Below are positions 1 to 21,400 of a DNA stretch of 64,000 nt, piece by piece. Position numbers and translations under genes: made by a program. A model generated the notes under the pieces. It made no database searches. It was not told where the DNA came from and worked only from the letters and a program-made list of their open reading frames with translations. Each line of letters begins with the position of its first letter. Positions within the stretch are counted from its first letter, which is position 1. Source of the stretch: Bolinopsis microptera (lineage: Eukaryota > Ctenophora > Tentaculata > Lobata > Bolinopsidae); assembly GCF_026151205.1 (NCBI RefSeq), contig NC_087084.1, positions 11,745,453-11,809,452 on the forward strand, in the 5' to 3' direction.

Positions 1-8576
<8,576 letters not shown>

Positions 8577-9716
8577 ACGGGTGTAAGGCTGTCAGAATGA
8601 TGGTGTTTTTATAAAAGCCACAAAATCTTTAAAAACAGCTGTTTTAAACCAGAAACTTCACAAAATAATTAAAAACTAGGGAAGGTTTTCTTCCCGGGGT
8701 TTGGAATTGTTAAAATTTGCCAGTAAAAGGGGAAAAATCGGCATGAAATATACCCCTTTTTAGACTACGGCTGTCAGAATGAAGTTTTGTATTTTGAGGC
8801 CTACATTACAACAAAAAAACTTTTTGGTTTATTGGACTTGAAGGCAGTTAGGTAAATTATACATCAATAGCACCTCTGTTGTCAACTAAATCACTTTTCT
8901 TGGGGAATTATACAACATAGAAGGAAGACTGCGGCTGTCAGAATGGAGTTTTCCAAAACAAAGTTGTCCCCATTTTTCCATCATGGCTCTAGGAATATTT
9001 TTAGACCCTCTATCATTATTAACACATATCTGCAGCATTATTCTACCCAAATCAAACATTCCTGGCATTTTGGTATAAGTCAATAATCGCAATTTAGAAA
9101 CCTTCATTCTGATATACTGACTATCTACGGGTGTACGGTTATCAGAATGATGATTGATGCGGCTGTCAGAATGAAGTTTTTATCAAAGATCAAATTACTT
9201 TGTTAGAAACTTGATTTTGGGCATATCAAACAGGTTTGCATATACTAAAAACACAAATAAACACATTCTTTTATGTATCGGTTGTTTCTGATGTTTTTGA
9301 TCAACTTTTTTTGAATGCAGAATATCATCATTCTGACAGCCGCCATACCATCATTCTGACAGCCGTTTGAATTTCCTGTTTTGATTTGTTAACACATGTT
9401 TATTGAGGGTTTTTTTAGGGTATGAATGCATTCTTTTAGAGTTGTTTGATACACCAGTACCAGGTCTTATAGGGATAACTTTAACAACATGATCACAAAA
9501 CTGCCTCATATATATGCAATTTGAAATTGTGTTTCCAAATATTTCAGTAATAAATCATTTTTAGCCTTTCTTTCAGTGATGGAAGTGTTTATTTGTGTTT
9601 TTAGTATATGCAAACCTGTTTAATATGCCCAAAATCAAGTTTCTAACAAAGTAATTTGATCTTTGATAAAAACTTCATTCTGACAGCCGCATCATTCTGA
9701 CAGCCTTACACCCGTA
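8577..9716. mobile_element. Foldback-like element with repeated GGCTGTCAGAATGA motif
   Basis: Terminal inverted repeats start ACGGGTGTAAGGCTGTCAG (8577) and end CTGACAGCCTTACACCCGT (9716). The motif GGCTGTCAGAATGA recurs at least five more times inside, in both orientations (for example near 8770, 8934, 9160, 9340 and 9680). The flanks share AT. A segment at about 9165-9260 is inverted at about 9590-9690. No transposase gene is seen. Confidence 0.8.
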
Positions 9717-9916
9717 TCAGATATGAATATTAGTTGAAGATATGATATTCAACTTTTCGTATCCCAGATCTATGTCATTTTTTGACTGAAGAGCGAACAA
9801 TAGGAAAGTTGGTTAATTAGTTTTGATAAATCATACTTAACATTGTACTGTATATTATAGAGCGCATTGGAGAAACATTCAAGGGGCAATTTACCCAATT
9901 TACTTAGAATGCCTTA

Positions 9917-11086
9917 TAGGGTTGCCATTATCGGTACAATTCTTTTTATCGCGATAATCGATAATTTTTTCGAAATTATCGCGATAATATCGGTTATCGG
10001 CGATAAATTTGGCAAGATAATTGAAGTTATATTTGTCTGCACTCTGCATACTTATTATGCTCCTATGCTATGTAACCTTGTAATATCATCATTATATAGC
10101 AACAAAATGGCATGAAATGTAAAAAATCAACAATCAGCAAATCTAACGAAGATTCATTCAAGTTACAACATAGTTTATTCAAAAATGTCTGCTGGCGTGG
10201 TACGACATATAATGAACGGCGTATTTCTTAGATAGAGTCAGTTTCCTGCCTGTTAGTTGTGAATAGGTCGATCTCCCGAGCAAGGGTATCTATCCTTGGT
10301 ACCGAGTTTTCGAATGGCCTGTAAGTCCTGATAACCAGTCGTCGTTTGTCTCTTACTATTTGAACAACCGCTGGTGCAGAGACTTTAAGTTACTTCGTGA
10401 TAATTCTAGAACGTTACCAGCGATACGAAGTTATAAGGTTCTTTCTTTTAACATATCGTGTACGTAGACTATAAACTTCAAGAAAAGATCGAGAAAGTAG
10501 CGATTCTATCTTTCCAGCTATCAATAAATTGAAAAATCACTTCTGCTCGAGCGAGATTTGTCTCTTTTACACAGAACTGATAATGTCTTTAACTAACTCA
10601 GTCTTTTCAGCATCCAGTTTTAGATTACCAAGCTCCAAGTCAACCAAAACGTCGTTCACTGCATTGCAGTTATTACTCCAACATACTGCACAGTGAGCTC
10701 CAACGGTTTTTGCTGTCTTGTTGTAGTCTGAGTTCCTTTCTGTGCTTCAACAAACAACAATAACTACGTCTGAGCATACAACCTTCAAATTCAATCCACC
10801 TACTTACTTAGATGCGACAGTGCAACATTTAAATTTTCATTGCCACAAATTCATACACAATACACACTACACAGCACGTCAGCATACCATTACACTGTAA
10901 ATTATGCTAGCACTAGGGTTTTACTCTACAAACAAAAAAACAAACTTGAAAATCTGTGCCATTTTCCCCTAATAAAAGGTGGTCGATTATCGCGATAAGT
11001 CTCGAAAATTATCGCGATAATCGATAACGATTTTTGGAGAATTATCGCCGATAATTATCGGCCGATAATATCGGCTGGCAACCCTA
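9917..11086. mobile_element. Non-autonomous hAT element, 8-bp TSD
   Basis: The ends TAGGGTTGCCA and TGGCAACCCTA are perfect inverses flanked by ATGCCTTA (9909-9916 and 11087-11094). Subterminal blocks are packed with TATCGCGATAA palindromes. The 1170-bp interior has no transposase frame. Confidence 0.88.
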
Positions 11087-11774
11087 ATGCCTTATAAAAT
11101 CTAGGATTTTCAGACCACCCCTCGGCCTCCCTGGATTTTAAAATCCGTCCTCTCCTCTGCACCGGACGTTTGGACTGATCAACATCTTTAATAATACTAA
11201 TCTAAACTATGTATTCTGTGTAAAATTATATTTATCCCGTTTAATGCGACAATGAAAAATACTCTTATTAGGGAAAAGAAGTTTACTCGACGTTTCAATG
11301 TAACTACATCGTATTCATGATCTCAAATTATTTGTTATATAGTAGTGTTGAAAGTATTAAATACCTTCAACACTACTATACATTACTATTCAATCAATAA
11401 ACCAATACTAATGACTGGAAAGCCACGCTACACTGTTCTTGGGAGCGGTAATTTTATAACCTTACCGTGAATTGCTACTAGAAGAACTCATTGTAGTGGG
11501 GCAGTCGATCACCAAAGAGCAGTGCGTCACGTGATACCACATGGCAACCCACGTGGTATCTCGTGGCGCAATCTCAACTACAAATACCTTTAAACTCATG
11601 CACCCGCCTTACTCCGCAAACCATCCAAATCTATTACTACCACTTAAACTTACACTCCAATCTAACGGTTTTTTACACTCAAACTAGAATATTCTTAGTG
11701 ATCGATAATTACGATTAAACCCTGCTAGCTGTAGTGTGAGACCAGACCTATTTTGCAATTGAGTTCGTGTCCCA

Positions 11775-11813
<39 letters not shown>

Positions 11814-12600
11814 TCTGTTCTGGTCAACGGTTTCTGGCCTCCTACTTAAAGAGGGAGGTCTTGTCACCGTGCCCATAGAATGCAACTCCTGCTAGCTACA
11901 TGCCAGGACTCTCAAAGTATATGCGAAATCATAAAATAATATAAATATCAACGCAACAGACCTCTGCAGTCTTGAAGCTGTCACTACCTGTCTCAGAGCA
12001 AACCCACTTCCATTGTAGTAGTTCAGTGGGCAGACAAGGGACTTCCGAGCAATGTCATCTCCTGGAATTAGTGCTTCTATTAATTTATATCCTGGGATAG
12101 GTTATTTTCTGATGTTAAATCCTTGAAGGTTACCCAAAGGGAGCTTCCTTTTCTAATCTTTTTGACTGTTTGTTCCACAAATTTTATGATGTGGTTGATT
12201 TTGCTGTTGATAATTTCCTCCATTGTGAGAAGAGGTTTACCAAATATCCTCATTCTGATAGTCATCAGCAATATAGGGAATTGCTAGGGGTTACGTAGGG
12301 CATAAATAAGCATAAATAAGTTACACGCCTTTCTGTGTGACTTCAATCTCAAATCTTATCTCAGGTGTATCTCGATTCATGGTTATCGTATGCTAACCAT
12401 GAACCATAATCATTATTTGCAATCTGTCTTGCAATCTGTCTTAAAATAGCCCCTCAGCTCTACTCGTTTTAGGTTTCCTATGTTTGCCAGTACCGTAAAC
12501 TGTATTAGATATTCTTAAATTAGTAATTTAGTCTGTTACGTTTTGTAACAGAAACATTTACATTGTATTAAATTGTATTTTTAACTACATTAAATGTACT
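11087..12600. other. Intergenic, no gene seen
   Basis: A short (CT)n tract lies near 11778-11815, and a palindrome centred near 11355 pairs TATAGTAGTGTTGAAAGTAT with its inverse. A 63-codon minus frame at 12271-12080 is unsupported. Confidence 0.6.
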
Positions 12601-12607
12601 TTTTCAG

Positions 12608-12666
12608 GAACTAGTCAAAGTGAGCCCTGTAGCGACGAACCTGTTTCTTCGGATAGCGAAGTGTAA
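12608..12666 (+). CDS. Possible isolated terminal exon
   Basis: An acceptor-like TTTTTCAG is followed by an acidic serine-rich frame (TSQSEPCSDEPVSSDSEV) and a stop. No partner exon could be found, so this is weak. Confidence 0.2.
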
Positions 12667-13540
12667 TGTCGAGTACTTCATCTGAGAATGGTTTCCCGTT
12701 TTATAAAGAAAATGTTACCTTTGAAGCGGTCTCGAACTTCCTACTCTCCCTCCTCTCGTCAGCTAGACAGTGTCCTATTATTTCTCTTGTGTTAATTTTG
12801 TGATAAATTCTTTCATGAGACCATCTCAGTTTTTGTCTTTCTTAGTAGTAGACGCCACCGAGAATGAAGACTATTTAGTAGCGGGGTAATGAATTTTTGT
12901 CTCATATAAATATAAGTAACATAGTAGTAGATATTTGTTTATTGATATAATTTGATCGTGAATTTTGATTGTTTGTATTATTATACCACAATCCTTTTAT
13001 TTTATTCGTTTAATAGTGAAAACCACAAAATTAAAATGAACATGAGGCATTTATCATAGCCTCCGATTAAAATATTCGATCATCACACCACGTACGTCAC
13101 CTGAGCTATAGGGCCTGTCGTGATATTTGAATCGCTTATGGCGGCCTCTATATCTATGTATGTATGTATATCGTCATCTCGCACACCTCTTTACGAATCT
13201 TCTGAATTTGGCATGTACAAATTTGTAGCCTTCCAGACATTGATAGCGTAAACGAGGTGTCGTACGTAACCTCAAGATCGGGTGACAAGGGGCTGACCAT
13301 ACCCGAACCTAATTGATTGGGTCTGAGGTCACGTGACTATGACTTCACCAGACCTTGTCCTCCGTTTCCCGCTCATTGGACCAAAGCTTGCATGCTTGTG
13401 AATGTAGGTGTAAGCACAGCTGTACTGTAGTTTAAACCTAATTAACCCCTATACACTATAGAAAACCGAAAATTTATTTCTGGCAGAAAGCTAGAAATTT
13501 ACCAAATTTATTGACATTGTTATAGCATATAGCCCTTGTG

Positions 13541-13651
13541 TCAGCCCTACTGAAAAGACCTGAAAAGTGGTTACTGGAGGGACAAGACTATCTGCGCCCT
13601 GCTAAAAAGACCTTAAAAGTGGTTACTGGAGGGACAGGACTATCTGCGCTA
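13541..13651. repeat. Two-copy direct repeat, about 63 bp
   Basis: The text CTGAAAAGACC...GTGGTTACTGGAGGGACA...CTATCTGCGC occurs twice in tandem with a few differences. A GC-rich CGCGCGCGC stretch follows. Confidence 0.8.
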
Positions 13652-15174
13652 CATAGACACTGTTGTCAGCACTGCGCGCGCGCGCACGAACCTTCCCATC
13701 GGTGTTCGTGGATAGGTGCTTTTCTTGACTTGTGAAACAAGCGCGCCCGCAGCGGCGCGAAAGCACATGGTTAGGTGAAGATAAACCCCAATCCCAACCC
13801 AGAAACCCTTACTGGATGGGGCCTAACTTTGAAAGTAAAAGAGTTAGAGACTTGTAACATATTCGTTTTGTAAAAGTAACGTTACCTCCCCAGGAGGAAA
13901 ATTTAAAACAACGTCGCGTAGTTATTGAGTTGTTGAGTTATCTCAAAATCTCCAGAAAAGTCCCATTTCGGGCCGATCAAAAGTTTGCAACTTTAACTTT
14001 GCGGATTCCTGTACTCCGATTGGCTGAATTGTGTCACGTGGTAGCTGCTTGAACATTGGACACAGGAGGAGCAAAGTGCAAGGAAACTGCCACAAACTGC
14101 TACTAGGGGGTGCACCATAAAAATAAACTTGCTCGGATTTAAAAAATTTGTGTACCATTGTTTTCTAGAGACTGTGAGAATTTTCACAGTACCAAATTTG
14201 TCATACCTTTTTGGAAAGATCAGTGAGTTTCGTCTATGATTTTATAATAGCTTTACATTTTACAATTCATGAATCCAACTTATCTAGTTCAACAAGATAC
14301 GTCTTTAGAAATAATCATCAAATATGTCGTCAAAAAGTTAAAAAATACGTCAAATCTCCGGATCTGATCAAATTCTATTTGTCTAATTCCTCAAATTCCT
14401 AACTTTTTACCGTCAAGAAGTAAACATATTATCTGTAATTTTGTATCTTCTCACCGTACTAACACCGTCGTAAGAATGGAGAGACGGAGAGTGGATCTTG
14501 CGGAGAATAGGCATTAACTTAAATAGTTTTGATTGATTGATTGAGGAGCACTACCCGAAGGCATTACTCGGCACTAACGCCTTTAAATCTTTAATTACAA
14601 TCAAATATAAATATATGCACACAATGTATAAAGTATTAATAATGTATAAAATATGATTATGCTATTAGCAAATTTAAATAGTACTATTAAGAATTTTAAA
14701 TAACTCTTATCTCTTGACAAAAATTTAGAACAGCGACACAGGGTCTGAAGAATGCGCGGTGATATTTTTATCTTTTAAAAGTTGTAAATGACAGTGAAAT
14801 TGGGCGGTGTCGATAGCATTGTAAAAAATGCTCGAAGATAGTCATATTTTGTTATGAGGTTAAAGTTTTGTTGCTCGTTATTATGATCAACGTATGTTGT
14901 ACCAAATTATTTAAATTTCTAAAAGTACGAAATTTGAGTTGTCCCAGTCCTTGTCATCCGGTTTATGTGCTTGTGCAGTAAGCACATGCTTGTTGACTGT
15001 AGACTTGAATGAATTTAGGAATTTGTCTTGTAGGCAAGTGGTGACATATTTGATGTCCTTGTTAATAATGTTGACTGTTTGGTTATATAACTTAGGCCCA
15101 ATGTAAGAAATGCTCTTGTCTGAATTACATAAACGGTTAAATGGTACTGCAAAGAACTCAGGTTCTCTTCTGGA
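13652..15174. other. Intergenic, no gene recognised
   Basis: Low-complexity AT-rich DNA with short unsupported frames on both strands. Nothing could be assigned. Confidence 0.5.
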
Positions 15175-15945
15175 TGATAATTAATCACTCTACACTCGAC
15201 TGTCACGTGACTTTTTCAACCCGTTCTCTAGCTGGTCCTGAACGACTATTCGAAACCCTAACCCTCTTATTTGATCCCAACCCTAACCCTAACCCAATCC
15301 TTAACAAAAGCATAAGCTGAAACCCTAACCCTAACGAGAAATTAGAATAACTTCCTTATACGGCCATATCACGTGATCGATACAGTTTTTCGCCTATATC
15401 TCGTCAGGGGAGCATTTTAACCCTATATCATGGGGGGTGATTCGGAATCAGCGTCCGAAAATACATCGATTAAAGTTGGTTTCAACTGTCGGGGGCCCTT
15501 TTAGAACAATCTCGAAGATCGACTGTAGAGTGATTTAGTACGCTCGGAACATGATTGCAGATCCTATCATGAAGCCTCTCCAGCCGTAGATATCGACAAC
15601 AAAATACGCCAATGCGATTGACACTGACAGTGAATCACCAATTCCAACAGCTAGAGCAAAATAAGATACACAAAATCCTTTCATTCTGATAGTCAATATT
15701 TCTGCTGCACTGAAATGAATTCCAATAAAACTGTCGGACTGTTGGAATAAAATAAACTTTGTAACAATTGGTTGACGAGATGGAAGATCCAAAATAACTT
15801 TATTCTGCGAGCGTACTAAATCACTCTACAGTCGATCTTCGAGATTGAATAAGAGGGTTAGGGTTTCGAATAGTCGTTCAGGACCAGCTAGAGAACGGGT
15901 TGAAAAAGTCACGTGACAGTCGAGTGTAGAGTGATTAATTATCAT
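15175..15945. mobile_element. Inverted-repeat segment carrying a transporter fragment
   Basis: About 95 bp at 15175-15270 (ATTAATCACTCTACACTCGA ...) returns inverted at 15845-15945. An inner pair (ATCGACTGTAGAGTGATTTA near 15518 and its inverse near 15815) encloses a transporter-like fragment. Telomere-like CCCTAA repeats lie at 15255-15345. Confidence 0.6.
15539..15792 (-). pseudogene. Fragment of an MFS (SLC22/SV2-like) transporter
   Basis: The minus frame reads two hydrophobic segments with FCVSYFALAVGIGD and YGWRGFMIGSA, preceded by AAEILTIRMKG. This looks like the conserved AE-x-PT-x-RG stretch and following membrane helices of organic-cation-type major facilitator transporters. It is only about 85 residues, has no obvious partner exons on this strand, and is bounded by the inverted repeat, so it is probably a captured or stranded piece. 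Confidence 0.45.
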
Positions 15946-16205
15946 CCATCATTTTCTCTCCATCGATATTATTTTTGGCCATCATGATGGGAGGGTCTCC
16001 GAGATTTGATACTAAGAAGGGCAACCGGGACAAAGCGGAAAGTACATAACAGTACAAACCATCGCCAAGTTCAACTGAAGCCCCGCCATTTAATTGAAAA
16101 GGCGAGATAATGTTGATGGCGATGAAACCAATAAAAATGGAATCGGATTTTATGGTGCCTTATTAAACTTTATCAAGGCAACTGGACGTTCAAACTAGAT
16201 TTAGT

Positions 16206-16514
16206 CATTCTATTCTAGGAGCAGAATATTTCCCAACAGAAGTATAATCATTTGTACTATCGATCGGGTTGGTATTTCAAAGAATAGGGGCTTGTGTTAG
16301 TATTGCATGCTCACAGTATGTTTCCAATATCATCCCAAGATTTGTACTAGCATTGACTAAAATTGCGGCTGCCGTCGTCAGTATTTGTCTAGTGCATGTC
16401 TGTGTCGTGTTGTGTGTATATATGTACAGGGAAAGGAAACAGCAGGAGCTCACATCGTGTAGGTTATCGAGGCCATTACCGAAATCTCTTTTTGGACGTT
16501 TTTTTCAATTGTAG
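16206..16514 (+). pseudogene. Second MFS transporter fragment
   Basis: Plus-strand text reads GAEYFPTEV then a stop, then SFVLSIGLVFQRIGACVS and two hydrophobic helices ending in a basic tail (YRERKQQELTSC). GAEYFPTEVR-SF matches the SLC22/SV2 signature paralogous to the piece at 15539-15792. The stop replacing Arg after PTEV argues for a pseudogene. Confidence 0.5.
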
Positions 16515-16694
16515 TATACGATATTTCAATTGATTTTTTATACGGTAAGCAAAAAAAGCGATTGTTAAGCATTAATAATTGTGATTAATGATATAATTTA
16601 GTCTGACGATAGAAATTAAAATTTACTGAGATTAAAAAGTAGACATATCCTCGACAATAAGTTCGTAGTGCAATAATTTTGGGAAACAAATTTC

Positions 16695-16757
16695 AACGGA
16701 CTTTGACTTTTAGGGACATTAATCCGTTCAAATAAGATCCGATAAGGTACATATAAT
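16695..16757. mobile_element. Solo end of the pogo-like family
   Basis: AACGGACTTTGACTTTTAGG followed by GTTCAAATAAGATCCGATAA matches the right terminal region of the pogo-like element that ends at 30620. No more of the element remains. Confidence 0.5.
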
Positions 16758-16996
16758 TTAGTTAAATTAAAATGATGACACAGTTGATGTTATTTATAAA
16801 ATAATTTAAACATTTTTTCCAAAAATATAGACATTTATTTCAACTCTTCTAGACATAGTCTCCATGATTTTGAAATTGTGGGGTTTGCTGGGTTCATGCA
16901 CGATACATTTTAAGCTTAAACCAGTTCACTGTTCATTTGTCCATTGAAAACACGTTGATTAGCATTAACTGTACTAATTATGAATCATGATGCTAA

Positions 16997-18414
16997 TTAT
17001 GCGTTGACGGGGCATTTATCAGCTCCACCACAGATAGTTGCAAGTTTCATTTCCTCAGAAGCGTAGGCAAACGAGCCCTTGCAGCTCATTCCGGTAAAAG
17101 AGAAGCTTTTCACGTCTCCGTATACCTCCGCACATTGTCTTGTCAGCTTCGAGGTGAACAAGATCTCACCCTCAACACTAAGCTCAACAACCCCATCGTT
17201 GATGGCAAAGCTCCAGCCAACAGTTCCCACAGGAAGTCCCTTAACCTTGTCCCGTATTCCTTCAGGTGTCTGACAGCGGAAACAGCCGGACATGGAGATC
17301 CTTTTCAAACTCCACTCGAACTGTCCGATTGAATCTCCATCACTATTATACATGACGATGGTCTTGACTTTTCTATTGTGGAGAAAGGAGCGTACTCCAA
17401 TACCTTTAGAGCTGGCGAGCCCACCAGTCAGCTTGACAGAGCATTCTGGGTTTGAACAGAAACCACATTCTGGAGTCCAGCAGTCGCAGGTCTTCTTACC
17501 ATCCGGGACTACTGGAACTGGGTCTACTAGGACTACTGGGACTACTGGCTCTGGGTCTACTGGGACAACTGGCTCTGGGTCTTCTGGGACTACTGGCTCT
17601 GGGTCTACTGGGACTACTGGCTCTGGATCTACTGGGACTACTGGCTCTGGGTCTACTGGGACAACTGGCTCCGGGTCTACTGGAACTACTGGCTCCGGGT
17701 CTTCAGGGACTACTGGCTCTGGGTCTACTGGGACAACTGGCTCCGGGTCTACTGGGACAACTGGCTCCGGGTCTACTGGGACAACTGGCTCTGGGTCCAT
17801 TGGGACAACTGGCTCCGGGTCTACTGGAACTACTGGCTCCGGGTCTACTGGGACTACTGGCTCTGGGTCTTCTGGGACTACTGGCTCTGGGTCTTCTGGG
17901 ACTACTGGCTCTGGGTCTACTGGGACTACTGGCTCTGGATCTACTGGGACTACTGGCTCTGGGTCTACTGGGACTACTGGCTCTAGATCTACTGGAACTA
18001 CTGGCTCTGGGTCTTCTGGGACTACTGGCTCTGGATCTACAGGAAATACTGGCTCTGGATCTTCTGGGACAACTGGCTCCGGGTCTACTGGAACAACTGG
18101 CTCCGGGTCTACTGGAACTACTGGCTCTGGATCAACTGGAACTACTGGCTCTGGATCTTCTGGGACTACTGGCTCTGGGTCTACTGGGACTACTGGCTCT
18201 GGATCAACTGGAACTACTGGCTCTGGATCAACTGAGACTACTGGGACTGGGTCTACTGGGACAACTGGCTCTGGGTCTACTGGGACAACTGGCTCTGGGT
18301 CTACTGGGACAACTGGCTCTGGATCTACTGGAACTACTGGCTCTGGGTCTTCTGGCTCTGGTGGCCCCCTTCGGCTTTCTTGATCCGTCACTTCTTTAAC
18401 TCTTTCACCCTTTT
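16997..18414 (-). CDS. Last exon: DPEPVVPV repeat stalk and C-terminal cysteine domain
   Basis: A TTTTTTAG acceptor at 18415 gives phase 1 and enters KGERVKEVTDQESRRG. About 35 copies of the octapeptide DPEPVVPV follow, with E, M, F and L variants at the eighth or second-last positions. Then comes a domain of about 160 residues with nine or ten cysteines (CDCWTPECGFCSNPEC ... GCFRCQTPEG) that I do not recognise, ending CPVNA and TAA at 16997. The repeat is probably an extended polyproline-like acidic stalk. Open frames on the plus strand here are shadows of the 24-bp repeat. Confidence 0.85.
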
Positions 18415-21400
18415 CTAAAAAATGATATTCTCATAACTTTTCTTTAATTTAATATAAAGTTCCCAAATCTGTCAAAGAGAATAAAGGGCAATGTTATTAA
18501 AAAGTTAAAACAACGTTGGAGTTTACTAATGCATTTACAAAAAGCTCGTAGTGATTAGTGGTTGATAAACATTAAATACTGGGTAAAAGTACTTCCTTAT
18601 ATACAATGTTAAAATTTCTTAATAAGTTAATAGTCTTAATAAACTCTGACTTAAACTTAATATTCTCATGATAAATGTGCTACTTACCAATTGTTTGTTT
18701 CCCTTTTCCTTTTCGGCGCTCAATATCTGATTTTCCTCCTCCTTTTTCCTCTGAATTAAAAATACATTCAAATCAGAGAAACTGACTTAAATTCGCTTTT
18801 TATCTTTGTTGCAATTCGTAAATCAAATCTCAATATTTCCATACTTCAAATATTTCAAATTTCAATAATGATTCTACGAACCTGCGCATTCTTCCTCGGA
18901 CTCATCTGACCCGTCGGTGCACTCTGCTTTACCATTACAGAAGAGTTTCTTAGGAACGCATTGTATACCGTCCGCACACTTCTTTTTGGCTGCCGGACAC
19001 TCGTAGGCTGGTAAAGTGATTATTCATTATTTATTATTTATTATTTATTATTTATTATTTATTATTTATTATTGATTTATAATTCATAATTCTAAATTTA
19101 TATAGCTTAATATTGTTGAAATAGTCCGCTTACCAGGACAGAAGGCAGGATCTTCATCCGACCCGTCGAGACATTGGATGCTACCGTCACACATTGTCCC
19201 TTTAGCGATACACTGGTTACCAGTGGCGCACTTTTTCGTGCCGATCCCGCATACACCCGATCCCGAAACTAGTTTGAACATAATAAATATGTTATATAAT
19301 ATATTTGTTATATTGGAGAAACGCAGTGCTGAACTAACTTGAACCTATGAAATCTGCCGTTTGATTGCGGAGCGTAAATATGGCAAATTAAAAATATTGT
19401 TAATATAACTAAGTTTAGTATGGAAAAGTACTTTTTTCACTTGGTTAAATATTATGTTCAATATTATGTCAAATATCTATTATACTAAGTGCTAACCATA
19501 GCAAATGTCGCGGCTCTCATCGGATCCGTCAGCACATTGCGTGCTACCATCGCACTTTCTCTGTAAGGAGGCACATCCATTTCCGTCAGCACATACCATT
19601 TCGCTTTCTTTACAAGTGCAGCCCACGTCATCGGACTTATCGTTACAGTGAGGAATTTTAAATTTATCACATTTTCCAGATGAAGGAAAACACTGGATTC
19701 CGTCCGCACACTTTTGCTGTTCAACGGGGCATTCAAAACCTGGTTGGGGTTTAAGTTACTGTATAGTACTTTTGTAGTACTATTTATGAATAAATCCTAA
19801 CCATTCAACACATAAAAACTATATTGAGGAATAACTCTGCATACTTGTGCAAAACTCCGCTGATTCATCAAAGCCATTTGAACACGCAGGACCTCCATTA
19901 CACAGACCACTGTTGGGAACACATTCGTCAATATCGCCACACTTTGTTTGTCCCTCCGGACATACGTACCCTGAAATTGTTGTTTTTGAAAATTATTCAC
20001 TTTTGAATCGAATAGCTGATCGTTTTTATACGCAGTGAGTAGTGACTACGTTATCGGACCTTATTTGGACGGACATTACTTGAACGCTGGAGGCCCTACC
20101 GTTCATCTTAATGTCCGTTCAAATAAAGTCCGTTCAATTAATGTCCGTCCAAGTTAAATTCCGTTAAAATTTTTTAGAAAATTTTTCCATTTCGAACTTT
20201 TGTCCAGAATATGACAACTTTGAGAACTTGATTGTGCCGTAAGTTAACGATGGAAAGGTTCTCCTTGGTCTGCCGGAGGCACAGAAAATTCTACTAGTTT
20301 ATGATGTTTTCAAGGGTCACTTGGCGGAAAAAAGTCAACGAAATTATGGCACTCAAGCAGCTTAAGATTCGAAGTACCCTTTTAGGGATGGTTCGCTTTT
20401 ATTTGAATATTGGATAAGTGTCAAAGTGTGTGCGGGTGGTGTTCACATACAATAGTTGCATTTCATTCACAGGAATTCCTTTCGAGCATCTGTGATGGGA
20501 CCTCATAAACGTATAGTAATACCAATTATTGTACAAATACTAAACTTTGCTTGTTGACGTCAGTATTTCAGTCTATGTTTATTCGCACACATTATTGCAT
20601 TTCTAAGATTAACATAAATTTCAGGATGAACCCCTTCGGTCCCTCCAATTTTTAGGAAACAACAACTTACTCCATGTGCAGTCACTTTCTTGTGTTCCTG
20701 ATCCAGAGGCTACCTCTTTGTCAGCTGGACATGCCGTGCAGGTAGAAGCTGCGTTTGCTGCTAAACTCCATTGATCTGCCGGACAGGCTTGACAGCCACT
20801 TGACTGATCCAGATACTGGCCCGCAACACAATCTTCTGCAAGTATAGTCGAGTTTAGTCAAGTATTTATAGAACTGCAAGTTTCAGCCGCTGGCAAGCAG
20901 CTTAAGATTCGAAGTACCCTTTTAGGGATGGTTCGCTTTTATTTGAATATTGGATAAGTGTCAAAGTGTGTGCGGGTGGTGTTCACATACAATAGTTGCA
21001 TTTCATTCACAGGAATTCCTTTCGAGCATCTGTGATGGGACCTCATAAACGTATAGTAATACCAATTATTGTACAAATACTAAACTTTGCTTGTTGACGT
21101 CAGTATTTCAGTCTATGTTTATTCGCACACATTATTGCATTTCTAAGATTAACATAAATTTCAGGATGAACCCCTTCGGTCCCTCCAATTTTTAGGAAAC
21201 AACAACTTACTCCATGTGCAGTCACTTTCTTGTGTTCCTGATCCAGAGGCTACCTCTTTGTCAGCTGGACATGCCGTGCAGGTAGAAGCTGCGTTTGCTG
21301 CTAAACTCCATTGATCTGCCGGACAGGCTTGACAGCCACTTGACTGATCCAGATACTGGCCCGCAACACAATCTTCTGCAAGTATAGTCGAGTTTAGTCA

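Noticed and set aside
17292-18399. Plus-strand frames of 315-363 codons (TGSGSTGT repeats)
   Set aside because: Antisense shadows of the DPEPVVPV exon, which has splice support and a unique C-terminal domain on the minus strand.
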